Notes: a model not told the origin generated them from the letters alone. A stretch of DNA of 62,000 nt from Branchiostoma floridae (GCF_000003815.2 NC_049980.1:31263470-31325469); one strand, 5' to 3'. Shown: positions 36,201 to 51,200, numbered from the stretch's first letter. Numbers and translations are program-made.

Positions 36201-39200
36201 GCCGCGGGTCCCGATGACGCGGGCACGGCCGCGGGCATCCCCACCATCAGCGTCACCCAGCCCACTCCCGAGAGGGACGGGGACGGGCATGCCAAGATAT
36301 TAGGTCAGTGGAGAGAAGTGATTTTGTACCAGGTTGGCTTACAGATGAGCTAATTCTTGAACTAGCCTGATTAAATCTTGCTTATAGGGCTTATTCAGTC
36401 ACCCAGCCCACACCCGAGAGGGACGGGGATGGGCATGCCAAGATACTAGGTCAGTGGAGAGGAAGGGGGAAAAGTTATTCTCGAACAAGTTTTGCTCACT
36501 GAAGAGCTAAACTTGAACTGTTGAAAGATACGTTCATTGTAACTGAAACTTTAGAAACTTTGGAAAAGAATCCCAACACTAGTTTTTTAGACTTCTTTTC
36601 ACAAAACTGTCACAGTTCTGTGTGTGTAACAGTAAAAAGTTCAAGACCTGGCCTGTTCCTACCAAGTCCCCAGTACTGTCTATTCTATGAAAGGCTTATT
36701 TGTCAGACAAACTTATTTGTATGTAAATTAGAAACCCACCCCCACCATAAATCAGCATACTGAAGTCTGTTAACCTCTAATGTGCCACCATGCAAAATTA
36801 ACATCTCATATTTTTGCTTTTACGTCCTGCAGATGAGAACTTAAGACGGCTGCACAACATCAACGAAGGGATCCAGAGACTTCGGGAGATGAACAAGAAA
36901 CAATTTATTGTAGAGGTATGCTGATTTGTTCCCCTTTTTATTTTCCTGTAGACTTGTGAAAGAGTGAATTTTGTTTATTGTGTACTGAAAGGCCAAGTAA
37001 ACATTCTGGTTACTGTTTTTATCATTTAAGACTAGAGTTTATAGATGATATTGTTGAGGTCCAGGTCCGGGTCAGGAACTATGATGAGAACAGAAACGTC
37101 AACCAATTCCTGTATGCCCTGCTTCTGTTGATCTAAAGTGACAGCAATGAATTTAAATAGATCTTTCTTTTATGTGAATATCTTAAATGATTATAGTAAT
37201 GAGAATTTGTAGACTTCGTAGATCGGGATCTCTTTCAGTAGAATGTGTGATTCTGCAATATCGTTAACTCTACCTACTAGTAGACATGTCTGCACTTAAA
37301 GGGTTCATCTGAACAAGGGTTCATCTGAACCTGTTGTAACAGTTACAATTTTAAACTTTCTATCTGTATACGATATAAAGCACTTACTAACAAGCATTTG
37401 ATTAGTCCTCTACTCTTCAACAAAGTTGAACCTGTTGATCTGAACCTGTTGTTGTAGGAGGTGCGGAAAGAGAACCTGTCCCGTCTCAGCTGCTCGTGCC
37501 CAGACCTTGCTGAGGGAGCCTCCAGCAGACAGGCACAGCTCAAAAAAGGTTTCAGACTTAATCCTTACAAGTTGCAGTGTAGTATTTGATGACCTGGTAG
37601 ATGGTGTAATGATGTTGTTACTTCAACCCGTTGGGAGTGAAGTACTAGTAATAGTTTTTGGCTTGTCTCTTAGTGTATCTGTCTAGCTGTGTGTGTGTGT
37701 GTGTGTGTGTGAGCGTGTGTGTGTGTGTGAGTGTGTGTGATCAGTCTAATATCCCATAAATAGATCTGACTTGATCTGACTGACAGTGTGTGATTCCCCC
37801 CTGCCCCAGATGCGACCAGGTGCACCAGTGAATCCTCCATGTTCCCAGTGAAGGAGGGACCAGAGGAGTCTGCAGGGATGGACACAGACATGTTTCCTCG
37901 GGTCGGGTCTCAGGAGCCGCTAGCCGACCTCAGAATAGAGGAGGAGAGGGACAGGGAGGTGCTTGGTTGGGTAAGATGGTTACAGTTTACTGTCTATTGC
38001 AAGAAGATCAATTGACTTCTCCTCTACGCTGTGCATACAAAATATAGCTTATCTTTGTAAACCTTATAGGGGGAAAATACAAATGTAGGTGTAACTAATT
38101 TGAATGTTTTAGTTGTCTTAACTATTTTTCTGAGTGCAAAAAATGCCAATAGAATTATACAGCAATGATGTTCTGAGATGCCAGGATGGGTAAGGCAATA
38201 TATAATGTTGCTTTTCCTGCTTGCAATTTTTTTTTACCAGCCTCCCTGTGCTGATTGCATAATCAGATCATTGTCCCTTGACCTCTCCTGTGCTGTTACT
38301 ATGGAGTTAACTTCGGAATTTTCTATGCTTTTCTGCAGTGTAGCGTGATCATGTGACAAATACTTCCAAACTGTATATAGGGGACAATGGTTATGATTTG
38401 CAATATGTATGTTTGCAATATATTTATTACATGAATATAGCTGTTTTATATAGCTCAATTTTTAGCTTTCTTGCTTTGGGTCCCAAATTGACCTGGATCT
38501 TATTAAGGCAATTCTCTCATTCAAACCTATACTTTTGTTTGGTTGCTCCAATAAGTCCTTTCATTTGCTTATGTCTTAATGTATATTCATGTTCCTCCCA
38601 GGTTGAAGAGGATGGAAAGATGACCATCGAGGGTGTGACAGAAGACAGCACCAACGTGGACAACATCTCAGCAGACAAGGACTCTGAAGACGAAGATTAC
38701 GACATCGAGACCATCCAGCTGGATGCGGTTGTCATGCCAACGGCCCCGCTAGAGGATGGAGATGATGGTGAGGAGGAGAAGAGAGGGGAGGGTGAAGAGG
38801 ATGGGGAGGAGGAGGTCTCAGCCTCCCGACCGTCCCAGTCACCAAGGAGACACAGCTGGGGGCCGATCAGCCCCATCCAGATGTCTGAAGAGGACAAAAT
38901 GGCTACCATGCTAAAAAGGTACAGACAAATCCGATACCTATGTCAATATCAATCTTGACTTTTATTGTAGTCAATTTTTCAAAGTAGGTAAAGCATTATT
39001 GGTCATCAGGGTGCTTTGTATTCAACCAGAATATTTATTTTATTTATTTATTCATTCGGCTGTACATACAGCCAAGGTTGTCCAACTATTGTTCAGGGCT
39101 ACTCAGTACATCATCACCTTACAGCATTTCTGTGTATTGTGCTTCCTTGGGGTGATACTGACAATAATGCAATCCCGAATGTCCAAGTGTAAAGTTCTCA

Positions 39201-42200
39201 TCTTGCATTTGGTTGGTGGAGAAATTCTCTGCTTCGCACTTGGCCTTTGATAAAGAGTATAGAAGTTGAACACACATTGCTGGCTTTGCTGCCCATACTA
39301 GTCCCCTGATGAAGTGTTTGCACAAAGTGCCCAAAGTTGCCTAAGGGATTTTGAAACATATGGGCACTGGCCTATGCACCATTGGTGTGGGAAGGACTTA
39401 AACTTAAGTAACAATCTCACATGTTACTGTTGCGATGTGTTGTCCCAGCCACAGCATGAACCACCTTGATCACGAGGCAGACCATGTGGACAGTGATGAG
39501 GAGTTCCACGACGCGAAGGAAGTCATCACGCCCAACCTGCCCGTCACCCCCGCGTACGACGCGGCCCGGACCCCCTCCCCGCTGATTCCCTCTCCAGGGG
39601 GGGAGGGGGAGGAGGGCGTTGACCCCACCGCGGCCTCCCCTGAGTCAGACATCAGTGAGAGCGGGACGCTGCTGTCTGAGACGTCCACAGAGACAGGTGA
39701 GGGAGAAATGAGGTCTTCACGTTTTTTAAAGTTAAAGTTATAATAGTTACTGTAGCACGAAAGATGCATGATTGTCTTCCAACTTCGCAACTTTGTGTTA
39801 AATTGCTCTATGACGATTATGTTTCCTTTGTGTATTTTATTGGATATAAAAGTGCAATGTTGTGATTTTTTAAAAATATTTCTATTTGTAAACATTTTCC
39901 CATCTATTCATTGGTTATTGATTGTTTGTTTGTTTGTGGCTCCACAGGTAGCACAGTGTCCCCCCTGCATCACCCCTCCCCTCATCACGTCAAGTCCAGC
40001 TCAGCGGGATCACTCGGAGATCTCGGCATAGACATCAAGGAAGCCATCGTCGTGAGTCTGCTTTCTTCTACTGGGAGAAGTTGGGACTGGGCTATAATTA
40101 CTATATCCTGTACTTCTATGTTCACCTACGAAAGTATAGAATATTGAATAGATGTAGTGGAATACATTGTAAGACGAAGAATATGGCACAAAAATTACCA
40201 AGCTGGGAGGTTGCAGCTATGGTTATGTACCATATAGCAGTGATGTATTGTTTTATTTGGTTTGTGAATGTCTGTGTGCATTTCTGTTTGTCTTTGTGCA
40301 TGTGTCTGCATGTGTGTGAGCAGTGCAAAATGTAGCATTGTATTTTTGTCTATGAGACTCAAAAAAGTCAAAGGGATGCAAAGCAGCATGGTCAAGAAAG
40401 TTAAGTACTGTCTCTGCTTGACCTGTTTAAGACCTAACTTGTATTTTCTTGTGTATTTCTTTAAGGAACTTGATGAGGATGAGACCCTGAAGAAGCGAAG
40501 TATGAGCATGTCACCTGTACAGCTAGAGAAGAAGATGCTGATTGTCCTGTTTAAGACATGACCTGTATTTTCTTGTGTGTTTCTTTAAGGAACTTGATGA
40601 AGATGAGACCCTGAAGAAGCGGAGCATGAGCATGTCTCCTGTAGGAGATGCTGATTGTCCTGTTTAAGACATGATCTGTATTTTCTTGTGTTTTTCTTTA
40701 AGGAACTTGATGAGGATGAGACTCTGAAGAAGCGCAGCATGAGCATGTCTCCTGTACAGCTAGAGAAGGAGATTCTGATTGTCCTGTTTAAGACATGATC
40801 TTTATTTCTTCTTGTGCATACGTTTAAGGAACTTGATGAGGATGATACTCTGAAGAAGCGCAGTATGAGCATGTCACCTGTACAGCTAGAGAAGGAGATG
40901 CTGATTGTCCTGTTTAAGACTTAACTGTATTTTCTTGTGTATTCCTTTAAGGAACTTGATGAGGATGAGACTCTGAAGAAGCGGAGCATGAGCATGTCAC
41001 CTGTACAGCTAGAGAAGGAGATGCTGATTGTCCTGTTTAAGACTTAACTGTATTTTCTTGTGCATACCTTTAAGGAACTTGATGAGGATGAGACTCTGAA
41101 GAAGCGGAGTATGAGCATGTCTCCTGTACAGCTAGAGAAGGAGATGTTGAGCTCCCCCGGTCTCACCAAGGCTGTGTCCACATCAGCACTGCAGCATGCT
41201 TACATGGACGACCAGCCAGAGTGTGAGTGGAGCTTTCATGAGTGAAGTCTATACTACTGTAAATGCATTTAAGTTCGCGGGGATTTAATTTCGCGGTAGC
41301 GGGAAAAATGACTTTTCGCGGTGGATTTAAGTTCGCGGTAACACCATAGACTGCAATCTAAGACCATAGTAGAAAAATGTTCGCGGTGGATTTAAATTCG
41401 CGGTGCAGTGGTCACCGCGAAAACCGCGAACATTAATCCACCGCGAACATTTATGCATTTACAGTACCTTTGTTGTACATATTTGCTCAACCAAGCTCAG
41501 TACAGGTTACAACAAACTTACGACAAATCAAACATGTAGAAGTATATATGTGTAAATGTACATGTATGAGTGTACATCTTCCATGTATATGATATGTACA
41601 TGGAAGGGTTTTATATGGCATACAAATATAAGCAGATCCTACAAATGTAGTCTAGCATAGATTGAAGTTAAGCTTCTTCCTAGTTCTTGGTAATGGTGGA
41701 ACTGTATTGTATGGTTTTAGCACTTAATCTTCTAGTTCTAACAAAGTCTCGAACAGTTTGAAAAGGTTGTAACATTTTATGACTCAGTCTGGCATTTTCT
41801 GTCTATGAAAGATTAAAAATATTATGCACTGAGGATTATAATGTCATTTCAGATATGTCTGATTAGTCATTTTGCATACACTGTGTACTTCGATATTTAG
41901 ACAGGGAAAGAATTTGCATAGGTCACATTGATTACTGGTTATTTATTTGTTACTGGTTTATGCCAGCACTTCTACATTTTCTGAAATTTTGCTCCCCTTT
42001 GCAATTTTGTCTTGTGCCAAAATTATGTAGACTAGGAAGGTTTGAAAGATGGTGAATGCTGTTTTGGAATGAAGGGTACCAATATGAAATATCCTTCTCC
42101 CCACAGTTAAGAAGCCAGAAGTGCCTCCAGTGATGCACCCAAGATCGCAGCACCCGTTTGCACGGTAGGAGTTTTATTACAGGGCTAACTGGTCTGGTAC

Positions 42201-45200
42201 AGCCATTGTATGTAGAAGTACTGTATGTACAAGTACTGTATGTACAACCATTCTATGTACAAACTGTGTAGTCATTTTATAGTATCCTGACCTCTAATAC
42301 GTAGACCTAGTCATTTTACAGGAACAGTATCCTGGCCCATAATACTTGAACCAGGGTTAGCTGGTACAGTTTTGAACAGACTCTTTAGTCATCTAACAGA
42401 AATAGCACCCACCCACCCCCCTTGACACTTAATACCAGTCCTACATTTTATACCCAGGCAAAGTTGGACAACTTGTATCAGGTCATAAGTCACCTTACAG
42501 AAGCAGACCCCCTTACATCCCCTTATACCCACTGTACCCATACAAACCTTATTGATGCAACTACAGTGTACATTTGTACAATGTAATGCAAACTGTACGA
42601 TAGTCATCTAACTTATAGAAATAGCATCCCACCCGTCTGCCAACATACTGCTGCAGTCAATACAATGAGTGAGAGTTCCATAATCTGGTACATGTAGTGC
42701 ATCCCTACCAAGCATGACTAAAAATTTGTGACTTTTACCTGCCCCAATTTTTCCATTGACCGTAAGGGACAGAATACACCTATCATCCTCGACCTAGACC
42801 TGCTCTAGGCTTTGCCACATTTTGGAATGTTGCATTTTCTGTGCTTACTGTGGCATTTACTGTGCTGTCTTCCCACTTCAGTTGCATGTATGTATGTACA
42901 CATGTGCATGTGTATACACATGTTCTTGCATGTATGTGTACGTGAAAGTAGAACTTTATTTAGTGTGTTGCACTGCTCGGTGGTGGCTTCTGTTGAATTA
43001 ACGTGTTACCTTGGTGATTTTGCTGAACAGGGCTTTGTAGGTACCAAATCAGACAACAATTCTACTTTCAAATTGTTGGATCTTACCTTTGTGGACACGA
43101 ACTGAAAGTGTGGTCTCAAGATATATACAAGTCTGTATAAGTTGCGTATTTTTGGTTCTGGTAAAGTTTGCAGGGAAGAAGTTGTAATTTACTTTCATTG
43201 GCTTTTACTGTGCAGCTTGGTTATTGAACTGGAAAGATTTCTTTTTGGGCCGCACACTTAACCTAAACCAAACAATGTAAATACACACTGAACTTATATG
43301 GACTTGAATATACTTGTGACGGCACCCGAAGGTAGCCTGGGTACCATCCGGAAAGTAGTTCGCTCCGGCGTTCATTATATACTATAAACAGTCGCTTCTA
43401 GCTCTGACATTCATTGTACACTATATACAGTCGCTTCTCTGTGTTTCCGTCTGGGAACGCGGACCATCTCAACGTTTGGAATCGTACAAAAAGTGGAAAC
43501 ACGCGCTGATTGGCCCCTACTCATGAGCAAATTATGGAATGGGTTCAAACGCTCATTCAAACAGTATTCCAACACCGGAAAAGCCCTGCGTCCCCTTGCG
43601 CATGCAGGCGCCGGGCTGTTGTCATCAAACGAGTGCTCTAGAACTCATTCCTTACTTCGCTTATTAACTGACGTTACCACCAAAAGGTTTGAATGCGCAC
43701 GTCTCCAGACGGATAGCAGAAGCGAACATAGGAGCGAACTACTATCCGGATGGTACCCAGGCTAACCCAAAGGAAGAAGTATATGAAAACTGATGCATCC
43801 AATCTGAATCATGTGTGTCATAATTTATGGTGCTGCCAGTGTTGTTCAGCAAATGTTTATTTTGGTTCACCCGTAGGCCGATCATAGAAGAGAAGCGCTC
43901 GCTAACACTGCAGGAGTTTTTGCAGGAATTTGAGTATGTAGCCGCTCGGTGTTTCTTGGTTTGACCTGGGTTTCCCTATCCCTCACACTATATTTATAAC
44001 CCTGTAGGTAGGCTGGGCTGTTTCTCTGTTAAATGTGTCCCACACCAAAAGAAATACAGTCAGTTACATACAACTGTATTGGAAAGGTATAGAAAGCCAC
44101 TGTCACACAGGAGTTTCCGACAACTTTGCTCCCGATCATTTCGCAACAAGGGTTTGAGCTGGGTTGGGAGTAGCCTGGAATCCATCATATTCCACCTCTA
44201 GCTTCAGTTTACTACAGCTTTTCAATACCTCTAAGTTTAGTGTAAGATGACCTCACTTTTGAGCTCCCTACTAGTACTATAGATGCTCATGACTAATGCC
44301 CAACCATGGGCCGGAGAAGGTTGGGAGGCCATGGTTGGCTATGTGTGACAGGGGCTTCAGAAAACTAGAAACTACATTTCAAAATCTGCTGAAATTCGTC
44401 TCCTATATACGCAACAAACTCATGACGTAGGCAGATCCCTGCATCCAATTTGCAGAGAAGCAGTTCATTCTTATCCTCACTAGAAACCGTTCCCCTTCTT
44501 CCCTATGTATTTGACAATGCTAGCACGCTAACAGTCCCCTGCATGTGTTATCTCAGACTCAGTAATGGTAACTGTAAAGTTTCCATTGTCAGGACTTTGC
44601 GCTATGATCTCTACACATGATTTATGTCTCTCTGAGCTTCCCTCTGCATGAATGTAGTGTGTGGATCCTTTCTACATGTACATGTCGTATGTTGGGCTGC
44701 AGGATACTTGTTACACATTTGTAGATACTCTAGTCTATGCTGGGATAGGGACATCAGCTCAGTTTTAAGGAACTGGCATGGCAATTTCAGTTTGAAGAGT
44801 CAAAGACAACTCCTCCCTCCACTTTCATGCATGCCTGTCTCCTTTTCAAGTCTACTTTCTGCCAATTGTGCCTTCAGCAGTTTTTTCTTGCTTGAGTAGT
44901 TCCAAACAATTTTAGCTCCCTGAGATGACACTTGTGCAACTGAACAGTAGAACAAAAGAGGTAGTCGTAAGAAGTAAAGTCTCGGCAGATAGCATGCCTT
45001 ACTCTGTGGCCTTTCTAGGTATTCTGAGGAAGTTGATTTTTAAAAAAGAAACTAAAGAATTGGAAATAAAATAGTAAACTGTAGTCTATATTTGGATTGT
45101 AATGTTTGGCAACACCATTGCTTGGAAAACAAGTGTCTGGAAAAAAAAAGTTAAAAACGTTTTAAGTTAAAATAAAAGGAGGATGAGGTTGGCTCACGCC

Positions 45201-48200
45201 CTCATGCCATGCCTATACTCCTTGGCCTTTCTAGATGCATTCTGATGAAATTGATTTTTGAAAAAGGAACTTTACAAAGAATTCAATAGAAACTAAAAGC
45301 GTCAGAAAAAAAATAGCGACAAGTTATAAGTTGAAATGGAAGGAGAAGGAGGAGGCAGGTACGCCCTGGTTGGCTCAGGCCCTGACGGTCGCTACACTTT
45401 TCACCGACCAGGTTGCAGAAGGATTCAGGGAAAGATGCTGGGGAGGAGGAGGATGAGGATGGGGATGATAGCGAGGACGAGGATGAGAAGCTGAACCGGC
45501 TGCTGGACCAGTCCAGCTTCAAGCGCAAGGCTCGCGTGTCCCTCACTGAGCTAATCAAAGAGTAAGCATCGCTTCTGTCTCTCTCTCGTCTGTTGGTGCT
45601 GTGACTGAAGGCTAACCCATTGTACGTCTTGCTGTTTGTAACGCACGTTTTACGGTTGTACTTTTTAGCTATTGGTGTAATGGCTTAATGTGGAGGCCTA
45701 TGCTGAATTCAGAAAGGGCTACTAATACTTTTAAAAAAATCTTATGTGAAAACTGGCAGGCTTATGCTGAATTCAGGTGCCAATTATTCCATGCCTACAT
45801 GTAGAATGTCCCAAATATGCTCTACATCAAATTTGAGCGATCTGGCTTAGCGTATGAATTACCTGCAATCAAAATGGCTGATTATGCTCTATGAAACATT
45901 CTAGTGATAGGGATGACTGGCATTGGCTTAATGTTAGCAGTGCAATAATTCAAAAGCTGGTTTTGTTTTATGACATGAATATAACTTCTTCATTTGGTTC
46001 ATTCTAAAGTGCAACTCAAGACTTGGTCTGAATTGAAGACATAAAGGCAAAAAAAGATGATTGTGCACAGACAACAGCAAGAATGTGTCACATGCAGAGC
46101 TCTCACAAATGTCTTGCTCTGATCAAGCATGCTTCATCCTGTACTGCTCTACTTTGCACCTTTCTATGTTTCTACCTACAAAAATATTGCCTGTACATTC
46201 ATGTACAGTAGAAGTCGCTTATTAGGGAAGGCCATTTGCCAGCTAAATTTTCCCGACTAACCGGCGTTCCCGATTAAAAGATGTTGCTCGAAATGACCCC
46301 AGTGGGGATGGGGGAGGGGGGCATCGGTGAACGCATCGCACGCATTGACACAAAGAATACAACACAATCATTTCTACCACAAATAATCAAGTCCATAATT
46401 TCATTAAACTCCACAAATATACTTATTAGCCACTTTCAGCTTCAAATTTATCTTTTATCGGTAATTGTGATATTGTTATCACATTTTAGTGTCGAAGAAC
46501 GAATCGCGATGAATCAAAAGATCTGTTACGTTTCGTCTATAGTATCGGCTTGAAGAAAACAAAGAAATTAACACTGCTAAAACACGTTAAGCTACCAAAA
46601 AAAACGAGGTACATATGCAAACGTATTCTAAATTTGCCAAATGAACAATTGTTTTGATTAATAGAGGACTGATCAAGGGTACAGTGCACGCGCTTACTAC
46701 GTAAGATTTGTCGACATGTGATACACAGACGAAAAACATCGCTACGTTGTAGGACGAAAACGCTCTTGGTTTTCAGACAAACTTTATGTACTACGCAAAA
46801 ATACTCATGACTAGCGCATAAATAAACTGTTAATCTTCATATCTACAAATTTTCCAGTTACGATGTCCACAGATTACACTGAAATTTTGCAACAGCCGAC
46901 AGCGTCATTTTCAAAACATTTCCATCACGAAAACAAAGATGGCGGACGCGGCGTCATGTGTAGTATCCCATGATTCCCTGCGGTATCCGCCGGGCCGCGT
47001 GCTAGCGACGTAAATTGAATAGAAATCGCGGCCTTTTCGGACTCAAAACAGGCAGTTTTGATACTTTTGGCGATCTGATATCTTTATACGGGAAAATTTT
47101 GGTTCATTCCTGCTGATTCTGGTGATTTGTTTGGCATATTTCGGGGTTAACATGCGTTGTAACTTGAATTTTTTTCCCGATTAGCCGATTTGGGCTTTGC
47201 AAATATGGGGTGCTGTAAACAATAGCGCCAATGGGAAATGGTTTTGGATTTCAGAATTCTTTGCAACTAACCGATTTTTGCGACTAAGCGTATTGCAAAT
47301 AGCTGGCTTCCACTGTATTTGCTAGCCAGCAATGCCAGAATCAGTCAGCAATATCTATTCATTTGATATTATTTTATCTTTTGGTACATGCTGTCCAGTA
47401 CAGAAACCATTTCTATGGAACCAATAAGCACATATAAGAGGGTACAATTTTTACCATCTCTAGATGGATGGATGGTTTGATGGTTTGTTTGTCTCTGTCT
47501 CTTTCCTTTTTTTTGTTTGATTGTGTGCTTGATTGATCTGTTGATTGTTTGATGAGTTGCTTTTTTCTTGACTTGATCTGTCATGATTGTTTCTTTTTAT
47601 TTCATGTTATGTTTCCTCTCTTTCTCTCGTGGCCCCTGTTTCTGTGTTTGTGCTGTTGTGTTCGCTTGCTCGCTCCGAAAGCACGCCCAAGACAACCGTT
47701 CAGGTCAAGCACGGTAGCCCGCCCGCCGTCCCCCGTTCGCACATGAAACGACGGTGTTCCCTGCCCGCCGTTTTCACCAATAGGGACTCAGGGTTCTATG
47801 ACACCAGGTTAGGAGAGGTCGCGCATGCCTGTCCATCATGATCAGATGGTGTCCATTTTGACATAATCCTAATATATATAACACATGTCCTGGATCAAAG
47901 ACTTTTGTGTGTGAATCTTGGAAAACTCAACACAGAACCTATGGTTGCCCAGCACAGTAATCTAATCCTTGTATAGCTGCACAGTTTTTTGTGTCCTCTC
48001 TGCTATTATTTTACATAGAGGACAAAAGAGACTTAACAGCTACAAAAGGGATAGATACTAGGCTAGGTAACCATACCAAGACCTGTATTTAATGGCAAGT
48101 TTTCAATAATCTGTATCTGAGTCTTAAGAAAATAACAATGCCACACTGCATTTGATTTTTGCTTTATTAAATTTAGAAACTACTTAAATTAATATAGGGT

Positions 48201-51200
48201 TGTATACATTAAAAATATTTAACTACTATTTAGAGTAATACTTAGTCTACTAGTATATGGTAAATTGATTCGTATCACTAACTAATTAAAGACACGGGTC
48301 CTTTAGCTAAATATATAAAACAGCTTGTCTGTACTGCTGTGATTTTTGTTATCTGAACAAGGTGGTACATGTAACTGACAGGAGTGGATAATGACATTAC
48401 AGTCAAGCAGAAAACAAATTGCATTTTTCCTAGACTTTGTTACCCTAAATGTAACTTCACTTACATTGTAAGTCTACTAGTACATAGACTGTTATTTGTT
48501 TAGTTTATGCTCATTTATGCCAAAGTTCACTGACTGTAATGCCTTTGTTTATTTTGTATTAAGTATTATTGACAATGTATTATTCACAATCTAAAAATAA
48601 TTCTTTCTAACCAGTAACCATTGTTTTCCATAACTCACAATTGACTAAGGTGTCTAATTATCATACCTAACGAATTCTAACTTCATTCCATTCTGCTAAC
48701 TTAATTTCATTCTGCATTGTCTTTGCTGTGAATAGAACCTTAAACATTCTTCTTAGAATTTATAGTTTCTTTGAAATTATTTACAGGTCTAAAAGTTTTC
48801 TTCATTTCTTCCTCTCATGTTTCCAAGTCTTCTGCATTTTTTCTGCTGTTCCAAAATGAACTTAACTTTAAGTTAAGACCCCCTTTCCACTAGCAGCTAT
48901 ACAGCAACCAAAATTGGACTTGTGTGACCTTTGATATCATATTAGAATATGATACAAGATGTCAAAGTATGGTTTAAAAGGCAACATTAGGTGACACCAA
49001 TTTCATTTCATTGTTGTTGCTTGAATTTTTAAGAAATATAAAAAGTATGCTTAGTTGGGGAAACACAATGAAAACAAAGCCAGGGAGGACCAGGTTTATG
49101 CCTTGGTACATACAGCTTTATGGTTTGAATACAGTCATATTTTTCCTCCCTGCCCTCAGCTTTTATGTCTGCTTGCTATATTTTCACTCTAAAAAATCCG
49201 AGAACCAACAAATTGAATTGGTGTGGCCTAACGTGCAAAAAAACGGTTATTGTTCTTTTTCTATGAGGTTTGTTGCAAGCAATTATTCAAATCTTAAGTC
49301 CGTCATTGGACACTTTGAGGTCGCAGCCGCTAGTTGAAAGAGGGTATAAAGGAATGCACCATCAGGCTAAACCGTTGTTGACAGGAAGCAAAAGTAACGA
49401 TTGGAACAGTTTACACAACCCGCACCTCGCGTTGCTGATTAACTACCTCTGTCACCATAACACGGTTTACCCGTCCTGACCCCGGTAACTTCAACTGTTA
49501 ACATTTGGATTTGGACTTTCCTCTCTCCCACATGACTCACTGCCTTCCGCCCATTGTAACAAGCGAAGGCCTCCGCTCATTCCTACAAGTCATTATTAAC
49601 ATGTCGTGTGACGCTTTTTCAGCCCGTCTAACTTCGAGAGCGACGAAGAGTCGAGTCAGCGAGGAAAGCCTGTCCCAGGTGAGTTAACTTCACACCTTAC
49701 GTGCTGGAAACCATTCAGAAGAACATTATTGTGTTAATCATTTACCAGGCTTGCCTTTGGCTTGGAGCTTAAGTCAACAGGGGTGGGTTTATGAGCGCCA
49801 TCTACATGTGGTTACGCCATTGTGTGCTCTGCTGGTAAGTCTTGTATGTAGATGCGTATATGCGTCACTTTCTGAAGAAGATCTCAAACTTTGGTTGTCA
49901 CTAAACCAATGTCAGATTTAACATTTGGTTATGGTCACAATTTATTTGGAACGACTTCAATGGTGTGCTAGCAACATACGTTTCAAAGATCGCTGTAACA
50001 GACACATGGATAAATCAGATATCTGTCTACATTCAACATGTTTTTAGCATTTTTCATAATACGGTAGCCGATCTGTCCACAGTCACTGTTGTGTGCTGTT
50101 ATCAGGCTCCTTGTGTACTCGGCCAACTAGATAAGTGTCTGTTGTCATGCAGCACTTTTTATTGCAGCAAAATGATTTTAAGCTGTAATCCCACTTAAGT
50201 GGTTACTACATGTCACATTTGGTCTGACTCAGAAACTGGATATGATTTTGGAATTGGTGAGACTAATCAATGATACTGACAAAAGGTAGTGGATTCTACC
50301 TGAAACGCCTGAAAAGTTCCAAAGTCATTATCTAGTTGCTTGAGTAACTGCTGTTTGGCATACAATTATATCGTGACTGTCACAGTCATGATGTGACACA
50401 TTGTTCTCATTTAAAGTTAAACTCAGAGTTAAACTTAAAGGTTACTCTTAGACTATTAATAGTTACTTTCTTGGGCAAAGGGTGTAAAAAAGCTGCTATG
50501 GATAAATAGTTTGCAGTACCTTTGAATATGAAAGGTTTCAATATCATGTGTATCAGAGGGGACTCTGAAAATTGGAGTTGAATAATTCTGTGTAGATTAT
50601 CTGGAAACATACATGAAACAAAAACTAGGGAAGAAATTGTTGCACTATTTCTTCTCTTCCTGTATGGTCAAAATTTTTATTAGTTGTAGGGTTAGGCTAC
50701 AGGTTGATTAATTTATTTATTGGTAAAAAAAATGGCTGTTCAGCACGTACAGCCAGGGTTGCCAACTAGCCCATAGGTTAATAAAGTGTGTAGATTGTGG
50801 CAAGATACTTACTCATACATTCATCGTGGTTTGATTAGGGTATTTAGGAATGTGGTAAACAGACAATATTTGTCCGAAGATAACCGTGTTGCTTTAAGTC
50901 TCTAAACATTCCAATTGATGGTCCGTACAGATATAACAGAAATTGTATTATTATATCGTAATTTTCCAATGACATTCCATTCAACACTTTTCTACCAGCT
51001 TTTGTGACGTATTTAAGTACTAGAAATTGTTTTTTTCTAACATTCTACTAAGTCTTCATTTTATGTGGTGCACCCCAATATTTTGGTGCATCCATTTTTT
51101 TAGGTTGTGTGAACCTAAGTGCACCTTATCCCAAAAATGAATTTCGTGTCCTGATTAGGGTATTTAGGAATGTGGTAAACAGACAATATTTGTCCGAAGA

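Larger units (their letters stand above)
36916..38601 (+). other. Introns 9-11
   Basis: A TCTGAACCTGTTGT..AG phrase occurs at 37324-37342 and again as the exon 10 acceptor at 37440-37457. A GT microsatellite lies at 37689-37742. 37971-38590 is plain intron. Confidence 0.65.

Noticed and set aside
38353-38601. 201-codon frame starting upstream of exon 12
   Set aside because: The first 83 codons are intron. The CCTCCCAG acceptor and phase match from exon 11 place the exon start at 38602.
43493-43765. 90-codon frame
   Set aside because: Lies inside and ends at the inverted repeat of the MITE at 43333.
45283-45558. Minus-strand Ser-rich frame of 91 codons
   Set aside because: Antisense of the acidic GAG/GAT run of exon 18; no splice or homology support.
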